Positions 33,376 to 42,590 are shown, numbered from the stretch's first letter. The stretch is DNA of 64,000 bases from Amorphoplanes digitatis (GCF_014205335.1 NZ_JACHNH010000001.1:1860001-1924000), one strand, 5' to 3'. Translations and numbers: made by a program. Notes: a model not told the origin generated them from the letters alone.

Positions 33376-34569
33376 GTGCGCATCGCCATGATCTCCGAGC
33401 AGGCGAGCCCACTGCCCACCGCTGCCGCCGGTGCGCAGCAGCGTCATGTCGCCGACCTGTCCACCGCGCTGGCCGCCGCCGGCCACGACGTGCGGGTGTA
33501 CACCCGCCGGGACGCGCCCGGCCTGCCCGGTGTCGTGCCGATGGGCGAGGGCGTCCACGTCGTGCACGTGCCCGCCGGGCCACCGCGGGCGCTGCCGCCC
33601 GAACGGATGCTGTCGCACATGGGCGACTTCGCGCAGTGGCTGCGTACCGAATGGCGGGAGGCCGACTGGGTCCCCGAGGTCGCGCACGCGCACTTCTGGA
33701 CCAGCGGCCTTGCCGCGGTCACCGCGGCCCGGCGGGTCGGTATCCCGGTCGTGCAGTCGTTCCACGAGCTCGGCGGCGCCGCCGGCGGCGCCGCCCGGGA
33801 CGGGCCGTCGCGCAACGGCTACGAGCGCGCCCTGGGCCGCGCCGTCGACCGGGTGGTGGCACAGAGCCACGACGAGGCGCGCGGCCTGGTGCGCATCGGC
33901 GTTCCCCGAACCCAGCTGACCGTGGTCCCCGCTGGCGTCGACAGCGAACGCTTCACCCCCGAGGGGCCGGCCGCCGAGCGTGACCCGGAGCGGACCCGCA
34001 TCCTGTCCGTCGGACCGCTTGTCGAGCGCAAGGGCCATGGCGACGTCATCCAGGCCATGCGATACGTCCCCGGCGCCGAGTACGTCGTCGTCGGCGGTCC
34101 GCCCGCCGATCGGCTCGCCACCGACCCGCAGGCCAAGCGGCTGCGTGCCCTCGCCGAGCACTACCGGGTCGCCGACCGGGTCCGCCTGGTCGGCGGCGTG
34201 CCGGGCGCCGAGATGCCGGGCTGGTACCGCTCCGCCGACCTGCTCGTCGCGGCGCCCTGGCACGAGCAGTCCGCGCTGGCCTCGCTGGAGGCGATGGCCT
34301 GCGGCCTGCCGGTGATCGGCACCGCCGTCGGCGGCCTCAACGAGACCGTCGTGGACGGCCTCACCGGAGACCTGGTGCCGGCCCGCGACCCCCGCGCGCT
34401 GGGCGGCGCCCTGCGGCGGCTGGTCAACGACAAGGTCCGCCGGTTCGCGTACGCGACGGCGGCGCTGGACCGGGCCCGGCAGGCGTACTCGTGGAAGCGC
34501 GTCGCCTCCCAGCTGGGCTCGGTGTACCTGACCGTCGCCGGGCGCCGGTCCGGCGAGGCGATCGCCTAG
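33376..34569 (+). CDS. Glycosyltransferase family 4
   Basis: A 397-residue GT-B glycosyltransferase that retains the anomeric configuration. N-terminal VRIAMISEQASPL with AGAQQRHVADLSTALAAAG binds the acceptor side. The C-terminal half has ILSVGPLVERKGHGDVIQAM and the nucleotide-sugar E-x7-E motif in ASLEAMACGLPVIGT. It likely transfers a hexose to a lipid, wall polymer or metabolite, and the donor is unknown. GTG at 33376 has GGAGGAGG a few bases upstream, ruling out the ATG at 33307. Two GGCTGGAC copies 19 bases apart lie upstream near 33240-33270. Confidence 0.9.
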   Translation: MRIAMISEQASPLPTAAAGAQQRHVADLSTALAAAGHDVRVYTRRDAPGLPGVVPMGEGVHVVHVPAGPPRALPPERMLSHMGDFAQWLRTEWREADWVPEVAHAHFWTSGLAAVTAARRVGIPVVQSFHELGGAAGGAARDGPSRNGYERALGRAVDRVVAQSHDEARGLVRIGVPRTQLTVVPAGVDSERFTPEGPAAERDPERTRILSVGPLVERKGHGDVIQAMRYVPGAEYVVVGGPPADRLATDPQAKRLRALAEHYRVADRVRLVGGVPGAEMPGWYRSADLLVAAPWHEQSALASLEAMACGLPVIGTAVGGLNETVVDGLTGDLVPARDPRALGGALRRLVNDKVRRFAYATAALDRARQAYSWKRVASQLGSVYLTVAGRRSGEAIA

Positions 34570-34577
34570 GACAGGCC

Positions 34578-34994
34578 CTAAGGCGTGCGCGGCTCGCCGC
34601 GATAGGTGCCGAACGACCACAGGTTGCCCTCCGGGTCGCGGGCGGCGAAGTCCCGCGAGCCGTAGTCGGTGTCCGCCGGCGCCCTGACGATGGTCGCACC
34701 GCACTTGCTCGCCCGGTCGTGCAGCCCGTCCGGGTCGTCGGTGACCACGTACGCGCCGAAGGTGCCGGGCGGCAGCGCCCAAATGTCGTCCGGGTCGTCG
34801 CGGTGCGAGCCGAGCATGATGCCGCCGCCGGGCGGCCAGGCCAGCTCGGCGTGGTCGACGCGGTCGCCCTCGCCGTGCACGGCGGTCTCGATGAAGCCGA
34901 ACGCGTCGACCAGGAACCGGATCAGGGCGCGCGCGTCGCGGGCCCGCAGCGTGGGCCACACCTGGGGTGGCGGGGTCGTGTTCATGTCAGCCAT
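34578..34994 (-). CDS. VOC (glyoxalase-like) protein
   Basis: A 138-residue single-domain VOC protein. WPTLRARDARALIRFLVDAFGF opens the first half, and FAARDPEGNLWSFGTYRGE carries the C-terminal metal-ligand strand with Glu. The likely role is a metal-dependent resistance or isomerase activity, substrate unknown. ATG at 34994 lies inside the end of the AraC gene (8-base overlap), with MNTT at 34985 as an alternative; either way it is translationally coupled to AraC. Confidence 0.85.
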   Translation of the reverse strand: MADMNTTPPPQVWPTLRARDARALIRFLVDAFGFIETAVHGEGDRVDHAELAWPPGGGIMLGSHRDDPDDIWALPPGTFGAYVVTDDPDGLHDRASKCGATIVRAPADTDYGSRDFAARDPEGNLWSFGTYRGEPRTP

Positions 34995-35826
34995 CGTCGC
35001 CGCGCGCGGCGGCCGCGTCTTGGACGAAAGTGAACTCGTCGGCGAGCCAGCGCGACGGCGAGCAGCCGGCCATCGCCCGGAACTCGCGGTTCAGGTGTGC
35101 CTGGTCGTAGTAGCCGGTGTCGGCGGCGAGGTCGGCCAGCCGGGTACGCGGGGTGAGCCGGCGCCGGGCCCGGTCGAAGCGGACCACCCGGGCGGCCTCC
35201 TTGAGCCCCAGCCCGGTCTCGACCCGGAACCGGTCGGTGAGGTGGCGGGCGCTCCAGCCGACCTCGCCGGCCAGCGCCCGGACACCCAGGTTGCCGCCGG
35301 TCGCCAGCAGCCGCCCGAAGGCGTGCGTCACGTCCGGGTGCACCTCGGCGGCGCCGCGCCGGGCGAGCGCGAGCAGCGCGGCGTCCACCGCCGCGAACCG
35401 GCCCGGCCAGCTCGGCGCGGCCCGCAGGAGCTCGCGGACCTCCTCGGCGCCGGGCGCGCCGAGCACGTCCGCCAGGTCGAGGTCGAGGCCGGCCAGCTCG
35501 CCCGCGGGCAGGCCGAACAGGGCGCGGCACCCCAGCGGGTGCACGGCGACCTGCACCCCGGACTGCCGGCCGCCGTGCGCGATCAGGGTCGGGGTCAGGT
35601 GCAGGCCGCCGACCAGCGCGTCGTAGCGCCGCGCCGCCCGCCCCCGATCGGGGTCGGCGCACACGACGAGCGGGTCGTCGAGGGTCAGGACCAGCGTCAG
35701 GTACGGCGACGGCAGCCCGCGGTGTGTGACGCTCGGCACGCCGACCTGCCGCCAGCCCGAGTAGTGCGCGACGTACGGCCGCAGCGCCGCGCACGGCCGT
35801 GCCCACGCGGACTCGTCCACCACCAT
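34987..35826 (-). CDS. AraC family transcriptional regulator
   Basis: A 279-residue regulator. The C-terminal two-HTH DNA-binding domain spans about residues 170-270, with [20 protein letters not shown] and [20 protein letters not shown]. The N-terminal effector domain has [17 protein letters not shown], common in AraC proteins with an unclassified ligand pocket. It is in an operon with the VOC gene, whose start overlaps its stop, so the pair may sense and remove a small toxic molecule. Confidence 0.9.
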   Translation of the reverse strand: MVVDESAWARPCAALRPYVAHYSGWRQVGVPSVTHRGLPSPYLTLVLTLDDPLVVCADPDRGRAARRYDALVGGLHLTPTLIAHGGRQSGVQVAVHPLGCRALFGLPAGELAGLDLDLADVLGAPGAEEVRELLRAAPSWPGRFAAVDAALLALARRGAAEVHPDVTHAFGRLLATGGNLGVRALAGEVGWSARHLTDRFRVETGLGLKEAARVVRFDRARRRLTPRTRLADLAADTGYYDQAHLNREFRAMAGCSPSRWLADEFTFVQDAAAARGDDG

Positions 35827-35897
35827 CTTCCGAGCATCTCACCCGCACGGGGTGCGGCGGAGCGACAAAAACCTCACGTGCCTCCCCGGCCGGTCGA

Positions 35898-35909
35898 CCT
35901 ACCGGTAGG
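35898..35909. promoter_or_regulatory. 12-base palindrome between AraC and chemoreceptor genes
   Basis: CCTACCGGTAGG is a perfect palindrome in the 122-base divergent region, 40 bases before the chemoreceptor start. It could be a regulator site for either gene. No canonical flagellar sigma (FliA/WhiG-type) promoter was recognised. Confidence 0.4.
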
Positions 35910-35948
35910 GCCACCGTCGGCCCGCAACCCGCTGCCGAAGGTGATCAG

Positions 35949-37145
35949 GTGAAGTTTTCGTACCTCAAGGTCGGACGCAGGCTCGGTGCCGGCTTCCTCG
36001 TGGTGATTCTCAGCATGGTCGCGCTCACCGCGATCGCGATCTTCCAGGTAGGCAGGATCAGCGACGGGCTGACCGGCGTCGACAACGCCGGGGCGGCGCA
36101 GGCCCGTGACATCGCCGACGGCCTGGTGACCACCATGGCGGTCGTCTGCCTGCTGGCGGCCGCCGTCGCGGCCGTGGTCGCCTGGCTGATCACCCGCAGC
36201 ATCACCGGGCCGATCAACGACGCGGCGAGCGTGCTGGCCGCGGTGGCGGACGGGGACCTGACCCGCCGGGTGAACGTGACCTCCACCGACGAGGTCGGCC
36301 AGCTGGGCCTGTCGGCGAACGCCGCCCTGACCTCGATCAGCACGGTCATCACGGAGCTGACGCACAGCGCCGAGGGGCTGGCGGACACCAGCCGCCGCAT
36401 CGGCGGCCTGTCCGGGCAGATCGCCAAGGGCGCCGCGGAGTCCTCGGCGCAGGCGAACGTCGTGGCCGGCGCCGCGCAGGAGGTCTCCCTCAACGTGCAG
36501 ACCGTCGCCGCCGGCGCCGGGGAGATGGGCGCGTCGATCAGCGAGATCTCGCACAACGCACACGAGGCGGCCACCGTCGCGGCCGGCGCCGTCGACACGG
36601 TCCGGACCACCACCGACACCGTGTCCCGCCTCGGCGACTCGAGCCGCATGATCGGCGACGTGGTCAAGGCGATCACCAACATCGCCGAGCAGACCAACCT
36701 GCTCGCCCTCAACGCCACCATCGAGGCGGCCCGGGCCGGCGAGGCCGGCAAGGGCTTCGCCGTGGTCGCCGGCGAGGTCAAGGACCTGGCGCAGGAGACA
36801 GCACGGGCGACCGAGGACATCTCCCGGCGGGTCGAGGCGATCCAGGCCGACACCGCGAGCGCCGTCGCCGCCATCGCCGACGTCTCCGAGGTCATCACCC
36901 GGATCAGTGACTACCAGACCACGATCGCCTCGGCCGTCGAGGAGCAGACCGCGACGACGAACGAGATGAACCGCAGCGTCGGCGACGCGGCCGCCGCCTC
37001 CGAGCAGATCGCGGTGAACATCGGCAGCGTGGCCGACGCCGCCCGGGACACGACGTCCTCGGTCGACGAGTCCCGGCGCGCGGCCGGCGAGCTCGACGAG
37101 CTGAGCCGCTCGCTCCAGAACCTGGCCGCCGGCTTCCGAGTCTGA
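35949..37145 (+). CDS. Methyl-accepting chemotaxis protein with minimal extracellular loop
   Basis: A 398-residue chemoreceptor. TM1 (about 13-33), TM2 (about 60-82), HAMP (about 83-135) and a full signalling domain with the hairpin tip [20 protein letters not shown]. Only about 25 residues lie between the two membrane segments, so there is no room for a ligand domain. Sensing must be in the membrane, in HAMP or through a partner. GTG at 35949 has GAAGG 6-7 bases upstream; the open frame before it is without support. Its presence implies a motile stage. Confidence 0.9.
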   Translation: MKFSYLKVGRRLGAGFLVVILSMVALTAIAIFQVGRISDGLTGVDNAGAAQARDIADGLVTTMAVVCLLAAAVAAVVAWLITRSITGPINDAASVLAAVADGDLTRRVNVTSTDEVGQLGLSANAALTSISTVITELTHSAEGLADTSRRIGGLSGQIAKGAAESSAQANVVAGAAQEVSLNVQTVAAGAGEMGASISEISHNAHEAATVAAGAVDTVRTTTDTVSRLGDSSRMIGDVVKAITNIAEQTNLLALNATIEAARAGEAGKGFAVVAGEVKDLAQETARATEDISRRVEAIQADTASAVAAIADVSEVITRISDYQTTIASAVEEQTATTNEMNRSVGDAAAASEQIAVNIGSVADAARDTTSSVDESRRAAGELDELSRSLQNLAAGFRV

Positions 37146-37151
37146 GACGGC

Positions 37152-37182
37152 ACCGCGCCGGCGCCTAGGGCGCCGGCGCGGT
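37152..37182. terminator. 14-base hairpin between convergent genes
   Basis: ACCGCGCCGGCGCC (37152-37165), loop TAG, GGCGCCGGCGCGGT (37169-37182). It lies 6 bases after the chemoreceptor stop and 13 bases after the stop of the leftward gene ending at 37196, so it can serve both strands. No T-run is present on either side. Confidence 0.75.
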
Positions 37183-37195
37183 CAGGGCGCGGGTG

Positions 37196-37699
37196 TCAGC
37201 CCGCCAGGGTCTTCGCCAGCTCGTCGCGGAACGTGCGCTCGTCCTCGGTGACGGTGTCGCCGCCGATGCCGAGGACGCCGCCGGTCGACGCAGCGCCGAC
37301 CACGCTCTCCGCGATCTCCACCAGCCAGTGCTTGTAGGTCTCCGCGTCCGCCGCCGCGACCTTGCCGGCCAGCAGGGCCGCCGCCTGCGCGGCGCGCTCC
37401 AGCACGTCCTGCGCGTAGCCCACCGGGTCGGCCGGCTCGATCGCCGGCAGCACCTCGCCGCGCTCCGGGTCACCGGTCAGGTCGAGGACGGCCCCGGCGA
37501 CGGCGGCGACCAGGGCGCTCGCCGAGGCGCGCGCGTCGGCGATCTCGTCGAGGCCCGCGGCCGTCTCGGCGCGGGTCTTGCGGGCGCTGTCGTGCGTCGC
37601 CACGCTCGCGGCGGTCAGTACCGACTGCGGCAGGCCGACGAGCAGCCCCCACTCGCTGTCGGTGAAGCCGAACTCGGCGTACTGCGGTGCGTCCGTCAC
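37196..37699 (-). CDS. Conserved hypothetical protein (167 aa)
   Basis: A soluble, Ala-rich helical protein beginning MTDAPQYAEFGFTDSEWGLL, with helix-forming stretches VLERAAQAAALLAGKVAA and ETYKHWLVEIAESVVGAAS and a Gly-rich turn GGVLGIGGDT. Not recognised. It resembles small actinobacterial stress or tellurium-resistance-associated helical proteins only in general form. ATG at 37699. It lies between the chemoreceptor and RecQ genes, co-directional with RecQ. Confidence 0.6.
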   Translation of the reverse strand: MTDAPQYAEFGFTDSEWGLLVGLPQSVLTAASVATHDSARKTRAETAAGLDEIADARASASALVAAVAGAVLDLTGDPERGEVLPAIEPADPVGYAQDVLERAAQAAALLAGKVAAADAETYKHWLVEIAESVVGAASTGGVLGIGGDTVTEDERTFRDELAKTLAG

Positions 37700-37765
37700 T
37701 GATCCTCGCTTCTCTCGGCTGTCGGAGACAGTCGACGTTACCCAGAACCCGGGGCGGGGAATCGC

Positions 37766-39403
37766 CTACCCGGCCGTGAGGAGCCGCTGCTCGGTCACGA
37801 CCGGCACGGAGAGTGTCTTGTAGCCGACGGTCTCGAAGAGGACCGTCATGCGCTCCGCCTCGTAGCCCATCACCATGCCGGGGCCCCAGTCGGCGTGCCG
37901 GACCGTGCTGTGCACGGCGAACGGCTCGGGGCCGGAGGCGCGCTCGGTCCGCGCCGCCGTGCCGCCGGCGCAGTTGTCGCAGTGTCCGCAGGGCTTGGCG
38001 AGGTTCTCGCCGAAGTAGGCGAGCAGGGTCTGGGTGCGGCACGCGGTGGTCTGCGCGAAGGCGCGCATCATGTCGTTGCGGGACCGCTGCACGACCTGCC
38101 GTCGCTCGTGCTCGGCGGCGGCGGCCTCGGCCGCGGCGGCCGGCAGCGGCGCGAAGACCGGGACCGTCCACTTGTTGCCGTGGCCGGCGACGGCCGCGCC
38201 GACCTGCTCGAGCAGGCCGAGCAGCGCGCCGAGCCGGCGGGTGCCGAGGCCCGTCTTCTGCCCGAGCGCCGTCTTGGTTGCCGGGCCGGCGCGCAGCGCG
38301 GCGGCCAGCTCGCGGATCTCCACCGGGTCGGGGGCGCCGCCGTTGAAGAACCGTTGGATCGCCTCGTCCTCGGCGCGCCAGAGCAGCAGCGCGCGGCCCG
38401 GCTCGCCGTCGCGGCCCATCCGGCCGATCTCCTGGAAGTAGCTGTCCGGCGAGTCCGGCAGCGCGACGTGCGCCACCCAGCGGATGTTGGCCTTGTCGAT
38501 GCCCATGCCGAACGCCGACGTGGCGACCATGATGTCGATCTTGTCGGCGGTGAAGTCCTCGTGTCGCTGCTCGCGGGCGCCCGAGGCCATGCCGCCGTGG
38601 TAGAAGTCGGCCCGGTAGCCGGCATCGGTGAGGCGCTCGGCCAGCTCCTCGGCGGCGCGGCGGGTGGCGACGTAGATGATGCCGGGGCGCGGCGAGGAGT
38701 CGAGCAGCGCGGTGAGGCGGCGCCAGCGGTAGTCCTCGTCGGGGCAGTGCGCCACCTCGAGGAAGAGGTTGCGCCGGTCCAGGCCGGAGACGTGGATCTC
38801 GGGCCGGTGCAGGTCCAGCCGGGCGATGATGTCGTCGCGCACCGGCGGCGACGCGGTGGCGGTGAGCGCCAGCACGGGCGGGCGGCCGATGCCCTTGATC
38901 AGGTGCCCGAGCGACAGGTAGTCGGGCCGGAAGTCGTGACCCCAGGCGGAGATGCAGTGCGCCTCGTCGATCGCGACGAGCCCGGGCCGCAGCGCGCGCA
39001 CCTCGGCCGTCCACTCCGGATTGCTGAGCTGCTCCGGGGTGATGAAGAGGAACTCCGCCCGGCCCTCGGCGACCTCCCGGATCGCCTCGCGCCGCTGGCG
39101 GGGCGTCTCGGCCGAGCTGACCCGCACCGCGCGGACCCGGGGGTCGGCTCGCTCGTTGAGCGCGGCGATCTGGTCCTGCTGAAGGGCGAGCAGCGGCGAG
39201 ATCACCACCGTCGGCCCGGGCAGCAGCACCGCCGGGATCTGATAGATCGCCGACTTGCCGGCGCCGGTGGGCAGCACGACGAGCGCGTCGCGGCGGCGCA
39301 GCACGGCCCGCATGGGCTTGAACTGGCCGGGGCGCAGTGCGGGCCAGCCGAAGTGCCGGCGGGCGACCCTGCGCAGGCGGGGGCCGTATATGGGTAGCTT
39401 CAT
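37766..39403 (-). CDS. RecQ-family DNA helicase with PcrA-like C-terminal module
   Basis: A 545-residue SF2 helicase. Walker A LPTGAGKSAIYQIP (Lys50), DEAH box AIDEAHCISAWGHDFRP (about 145-161), motif VI region SYFQEIGRMGRDGEPG, and a zinc cluster near 454-478 (CRTQTLLAYFGENLAKPCG, then HCDNC). In place of an HRDC domain, the last 50 residues have VRHADWGPGMVMGYEAERM and VLFETVGYKTLSV, the H-x-x-[WF]-G-x-G-V pattern of the Tudor-like domain that ends PcrA/UvrD and binds RNA polymerase. ATG at 39403 fits the family start. Confidence 0.92.
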   Translation of the reverse strand: MKLPIYGPRLRRVARRHFGWPALRPGQFKPMRAVLRRRDALVVLPTGAGKSAIYQIPAVLLPGPTVVISPLLALQQDQIAALNERADPRVRAVRVSSAETPRQRREAIREVAEGRAEFLFITPEQLSNPEWTAEVRALRPGLVAIDEAHCISAWGHDFRPDYLSLGHLIKGIGRPPVLALTATASPPVRDDIIARLDLHRPEIHVSGLDRRNLFLEVAHCPDEDYRWRRLTALLDSSPRPGIIYVATRRAAEELAERLTDAGYRADFYHGGMASGAREQRHEDFTADKIDIMVATSAFGMGIDKANIRWVAHVALPDSPDSYFQEIGRMGRDGEPGRALLLWRAEDEAIQRFFNGGAPDPVEIRELAAALRAGPATKTALGQKTGLGTRRLGALLGLLEQVGAAVAGHGNKWTVPVFAPLPAAAAEAAAAEHERRQVVQRSRNDMMRAFAQTTACRTQTLLAYFGENLAKPCGHCDNCAGGTAARTERASGPEPFAVHSTVRHADWGPGMVMGYEAERMTVLFETVGYKTLSVPVVTEQRLLTAG

Positions 39404-39446
39404 CGAGCGGCCATTGTGCCCCAGGGGTGCGACAGGCAAACGCCGG

Positions 39447-39587
39447 TTATTTGCCGCCGAACATCCGGCGAATCGCCCAAAACAGGACTAATGCCCCCAA
39501 CGCGACGCCGAGCAGGCGCACGGCGTGCACCTCGGACCAGTCCACTCCGGAGGCGGCCAGGACCGGGGGAATCGCGTCGTTCAGCAC
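39447..39587 (-). CDS. Small single-helix membrane protein (46 aa)
   Basis: A short frame from GTG at 39587: VLNDAIPPVLAASGVDW, then a hydrophobic helix LLGVALGALVLFWAIRRMF, ending FGGK. The charge pattern and helix suggest a real inner-membrane miniprotein. The start has only a weak TAGG-type ribosome binding site. It is directly upstream of recQ on the same strand (43 bases). Function unknown. Confidence 0.45.
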   Translation of the reverse strand: MLNDAIPPVLAASGVDWSEVHAVRLLGVALGALVLFWAIRRMFGGK

Positions 39588-39773
39588 GCATCGCAGCCTA
39601 ACCGGACGAGCGATGGACCGAACACTTTAAGTAGGCTTAATAGAAAGGTTTGTTGACTGAAACCCGGAAGTGGGTGACCATAAGTCGTCGCCGCGCCCAT
39701 GACGGTCCCGGCCGATCACGTTGGGGGACGTGCTCGCTGAGCGCGTATGTCGTCACCGGAGGTACGCGGACTT
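39588..39773 (+). promoter_or_regulatory. AT-rich promoter region of the NagZ gene
   Basis: A short low-GC island at about 39624-39665 (TTTAAGTAGGCTTAATAGAA, then AGGTTTGTTGACTGAAACC) stands out in this genome and includes an imperfect inverted repeat around AGAAAGGTTT. It likely holds the promoter, and perhaps an operator for a sugar-responsive regulator. No DasR-type site was found. Confidence 0.45.
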
Positions 39774-41351
39774 ATGCCGAATCATGGGGAACTGCCGGAG
39801 CTGGCGGCGACGGTTCTTCAGCCGGGATTCGTCGGCACCACGGTGCCCGACTGGGTCCGTCGCGCGCTCGGCGAGGGGCTGGGCGGCGTCGCGCTGTTCG
39901 CCCGCAACGTCGAGACGCCGGCGCAGGTCGCCGCCCTGACCGCGCAGCTGCGCGCGGAGCGCCCGGACGTCATCGTCGCCATCGACGAGGAGGCCGGCGA
40001 CGTCACCCGCCTCGAGTCGCGGCACGGCAGCTCCCGCCCCGGCAACCTGGGCCTCGGCGCGATCGACGACACCGAGCTGACCAGCGCCGTCGCCCGGGAT
40101 CTCGGCCTCGAGCTGGCACACGCGGGCATCACGCTCGACTACGCGCCGGACACCGACGTCAACAGCAACCCCGACAATCCGATCATCGGGGTACGGGCGT
40201 TCGGCGCCGAGCCCGACCTCGTCGCCCGGCACGGCGCGGCGTGGATCCGCGGCCTCCAGGAGGCCGGCGTGGCCGCCTGCGCCAAGCACTTCCCGGGCCA
40301 CGGCGACACCGCCGTCGACTCGCACCACGCCGTACCGCTCATCGACCGCAGCCGGGCGCGCCTCGCCGAGGTCGAGCTCGTGCCGTTCCGGGCGGCCATC
40401 GCCGCCGGCGTGCAATCGGTGATGACCGGCCACCTGCTGGTGCCCGCCTACGACCCCGACCTGCCCGCGACGCTGAGCCGGCGCATCCTCACCGGGCTGC
40501 TCCGCGAGGAGCTGGGCTTCGACGGGCTGATCGTCACCGACGGCATCGAGATGCAGGGCGTGCGCCGCACCTTCGGGCTCGAGGGCGCCACGGTGCGGGC
40601 CCTGGCCGCCGGCGCCGACGCCATCTGCGTCGGCGGCGACCACGCCGACGAGCACACCGCGATCCGGCTGCGGGACGCGATCGTCGCCGCCGTGCGCAGC
40701 GGCGAGCTGACCGAGGCGCGGCTGCGCGACGCCGCCGCCCGGGTACGCCGGCTTGCCGCGTGGACGCAGCAGACGCAGACCGCGATCGGCGCCCGCGCCG
40801 TCGCCGACGCCGCCGGCTCCGCCACGCACGAGGTGGCGGTCATCGGCGGCTCGGCCGTCGGCCAGGCCGCCGCCCGCCGCGCGGTCCGGGTCACCGCCGC
40901 CGCGGCCGCACCCGAGCTGCCGCTCACCCGGGCGCCGCACGTCGTCGAGTTCGCGCCGGAGCGCAACATCGCCATCGGCGCCGAGACGCCGTGGGGCGTC
41001 GGCGCGCCGCTGAGCACGCTGCTGCCGGGCACGACCTCGGTGCGGCTGAGCGCCGAGGACCTGGCGGGCGTCGCCGATGTCGCGGGGCTGATCCTGGCCG
41101 GGGTCGGCGCGCGCCCGCTGGTGCTTGTCGTGCGGGACGCGCACCGGCACCCGTGGATCGCCGCCGCGCTCGAGCACGCCCTCGCCGTGCGGCCCGACGC
41201 GATCGTGGTGGAGATGGGCGTGCCGGTCGCGATCAGCGGCGGCATACACCTGGCGACGTTCGGTGCGACAAGGGCCTGTGGCCAGGCGGCCGCCGAGATC
41301 ATCGCCGGCACCTCGGTTCCGCACCCGTCCCGGCAGGCGCTCGCGGCCTGA
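39774..41351 (+). CDS. nagZ: Beta-N-acetylhexosaminidase, glycoside hydrolase family 3
   Basis: A 525-residue GH3 enzyme with the NagZ-specific KHFPGHGDT (about 171-179) and DSHH motif supplying the catalytic His/Asp dyad, and nucleophile Asp256 in VTDGIEMQG. It removes GlcNAc from peptidoglycan fragments or chitin oligosaccharides. No signal peptide, so it is intracellular and serves wall recycling or imported sugars. A C-terminal domain follows the barrel. ATG at 39774 has GGAGG about 11 bases upstream, and ATG at 39747 is an alternative with a poorer site. Confidence 0.9.
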   Translation: MPNHGELPELAATVLQPGFVGTTVPDWVRRALGEGLGGVALFARNVETPAQVAALTAQLRAERPDVIVAIDEEAGDVTRLESRHGSSRPGNLGLGAIDDTELTSAVARDLGLELAHAGITLDYAPDTDVNSNPDNPIIGVRAFGAEPDLVARHGAAWIRGLQEAGVAACAKHFPGHGDTAVDSHHAVPLIDRSRARLAEVELVPFRAAIAAGVQSVMTGHLLVPAYDPDLPATLSRRILTGLLREELGFDGLIVTDGIEMQGVRRTFGLEGATVRALAAGADAICVGGDHADEHTAIRLRDAIVAAVRSGELTEARLRDAAARVRRLAAWTQQTQTAIGARAVADAAGSATHEVAVIGGSAVGQAAARRAVRVTAAAAAPELPLTRAPHVVEFAPERNIAIGAETPWGVGAPLSTLLPGTTSVRLSAEDLAGVADVAGLILAGVGARPLVLVVRDAHRHPWIAAALEHALAVRPDAIVVEMGVPVAISGGIHLATFGATRACGQAAAEIIAGTSVPHPSRQALAA

Positions 41352-41387
41352 GTGCTCCGGCTGGCGGGCGGCCCGTACCCTGGTCCC

Positions 41388-41717
41388 GTGACAAACCCCC
41401 CGGTACGCCGCCTCGCCGCCCTGCTCGCCTCCGCAGCCCTCGGGCTGACGCTGCTCGCCGGGTGCAGCAGCGACAACGTCGATTGCAGCCTGGACCAGTG
41501 CACCGTCACGCTGGAGCGCAGCACCAGCGCGAGCGCCAGCGTCCTCGGCGTGGAGGCCAAGTTCGTCAGCGCCGACGCCGGCACGGTGACCCTCGAGGTG
41601 GCCGGGGAGCAGATCCAGCTGAGCAAGGGCCAGCAGGCCGTCGACGTCGGTGGCCTCCAGGTCTCGCTGAACAGCATCACCGCCGACAACATCAGCTTCG
41701 TGGTGGCCCGCCAGTAG
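41388..41717 (+). CDS. Small lipoprotein
   Basis: A 109-residue protein. VTNPPVRRLAALLASAAL, then GLTLLAGC, is a typical lipoprotein signal with the lipobox LAGC, giving Cys as the first mature residue. The mature part has two Cys (DCSLDQC) and a beta-rich domain with VTLEVAGEQIQLSKGQQ. GTG at 41388 is 36 bases after the NagZ stop and fits the signal. Function unknown. Possibly co-transcribed with nagZ. Confidence 0.7.
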   Translation: MTNPPVRRLAALLASAALGLTLLAGCSSDNVDCSLDQCTVTLERSTSASASVLGVEAKFVSADAGTVTLEVAGEQIQLSKGQQAVDVGGLQVSLNSITADNISFVVARQ

Positions 41718-41756
41718 CAGGTTTCAACATTCGCGGCGCGGGTCAAACCAAGTCGC

Positions 41757-42575
41757 ATGTCTGCCACCGAGCACGTCCGAGGCACGGCCTCACGCGCCGC
41801 CGACAGCAAGCCCCTCGAGCTGGTCGCCCGTGGTGGTTTCGTCATGTACGGCGTCATCCATCTGCTCTTCGCCTGGCTCGCGCTCCAGGTCGCGTTCGGC
41901 AACTCGGCCGAGAGCGACCAGTCCGGCGCGATCCAGCACCTCGCCGCTCAGCCGTTCGGCAAGTTCCTCGTTGTCGTCTCCGTCATCGGGATGATCGGCC
42001 TGGCCGTCTGGCAGGCCTTCGAGGCCGCGATCGGGGAGAGCGGCGTGCGGGGCCGGACGGCGCTCGTCGAGCGGGTCGTCTCCGGCTTCCGGGCGGTGCT
42101 GTACCTCTACTTCGCCTGGATCGGCGTCAAGGTGCTGCAAGGCGTGAACGCCTCGACCGGGGACAGCCAGGAGAAGAACGCGTCGACCATGATGGACGGT
42201 TCCGGCGGCCGCCTGCTCATCGGCATCGTCGGTATCGCGGTCGCCGCCATCGGCATCGGCCTGGTGGTGTACGGCGTCACCGGCAAGTTCGAGAAGCACC
42301 TCAACACCCACCAGATGAACGCCACCGTGCGCCGGACGACCCGGCGGCTCGGCGTCGCCGGCTACTCGGCCAAGGGCGTCGCCTACACGATCGCCGGCGC
42401 CCTGATCGTGGCCGCCGCGGTCACCTACGACCCGGAGAAGGCGCGCGGCCTCGACGCCGCGCTCAAGCTGCTGGCCGGCCAGCCGTACGGGCCGTGGCTG
42501 CTGGGCCTGGTGGCGCTGGGCATCGCGGCGTACGGCGTCTACTGCTTCTCGCAGTCGCGCTACCGCAAGGTGTGA
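41757..42575 (+). CDS. DUF1206 membrane protein
   Basis: A 272-residue polytopic protein with three repeats of about 70-90 residues, each carrying an RxGFxxYGVxHL-like start: ARGGFVMYGVIHLLFAWLAL, VSGFRAVLYLYFAWIGVKV and VAGYSAKGVAYTIAGALIV. This pattern defines DUF1206, an actinobacterial membrane family of unknown function often near stress genes. ATG at 41757. The MscS gene starts 16 bases after its stop. Confidence 0.88.
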   Translation: MSATEHVRGTASRAADSKPLELVARGGFVMYGVIHLLFAWLALQVAFGNSAESDQSGAIQHLAAQPFGKFLVVVSVIGMIGLAVWQAFEAAIGESGVRGRTALVERVVSGFRAVLYLYFAWIGVKVLQGVNASTGDSQEKNASTMMDGSGGRLLIGIVGIAVAAIGIGLVVYGVTGKFEKHLNTHQMNATVRRTTRRLGVAGYSAKGVAYTIAGALIVAAAVTYDPEKARGLDAALKLLAGQPYGPWLLGLVALGIAAYGVYCFSQSRYRKV

Positions 42576-42590
42576 CGTATACCTAGCCCT

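Noticed and set aside
39588-39773. A DasR (GlcNAc repressor) site in front of nagZ.
   Set aside because: No copy of the ACTGGTCTAGACCAGT-like palindrome is present. Only a weak inverted repeat was seen.
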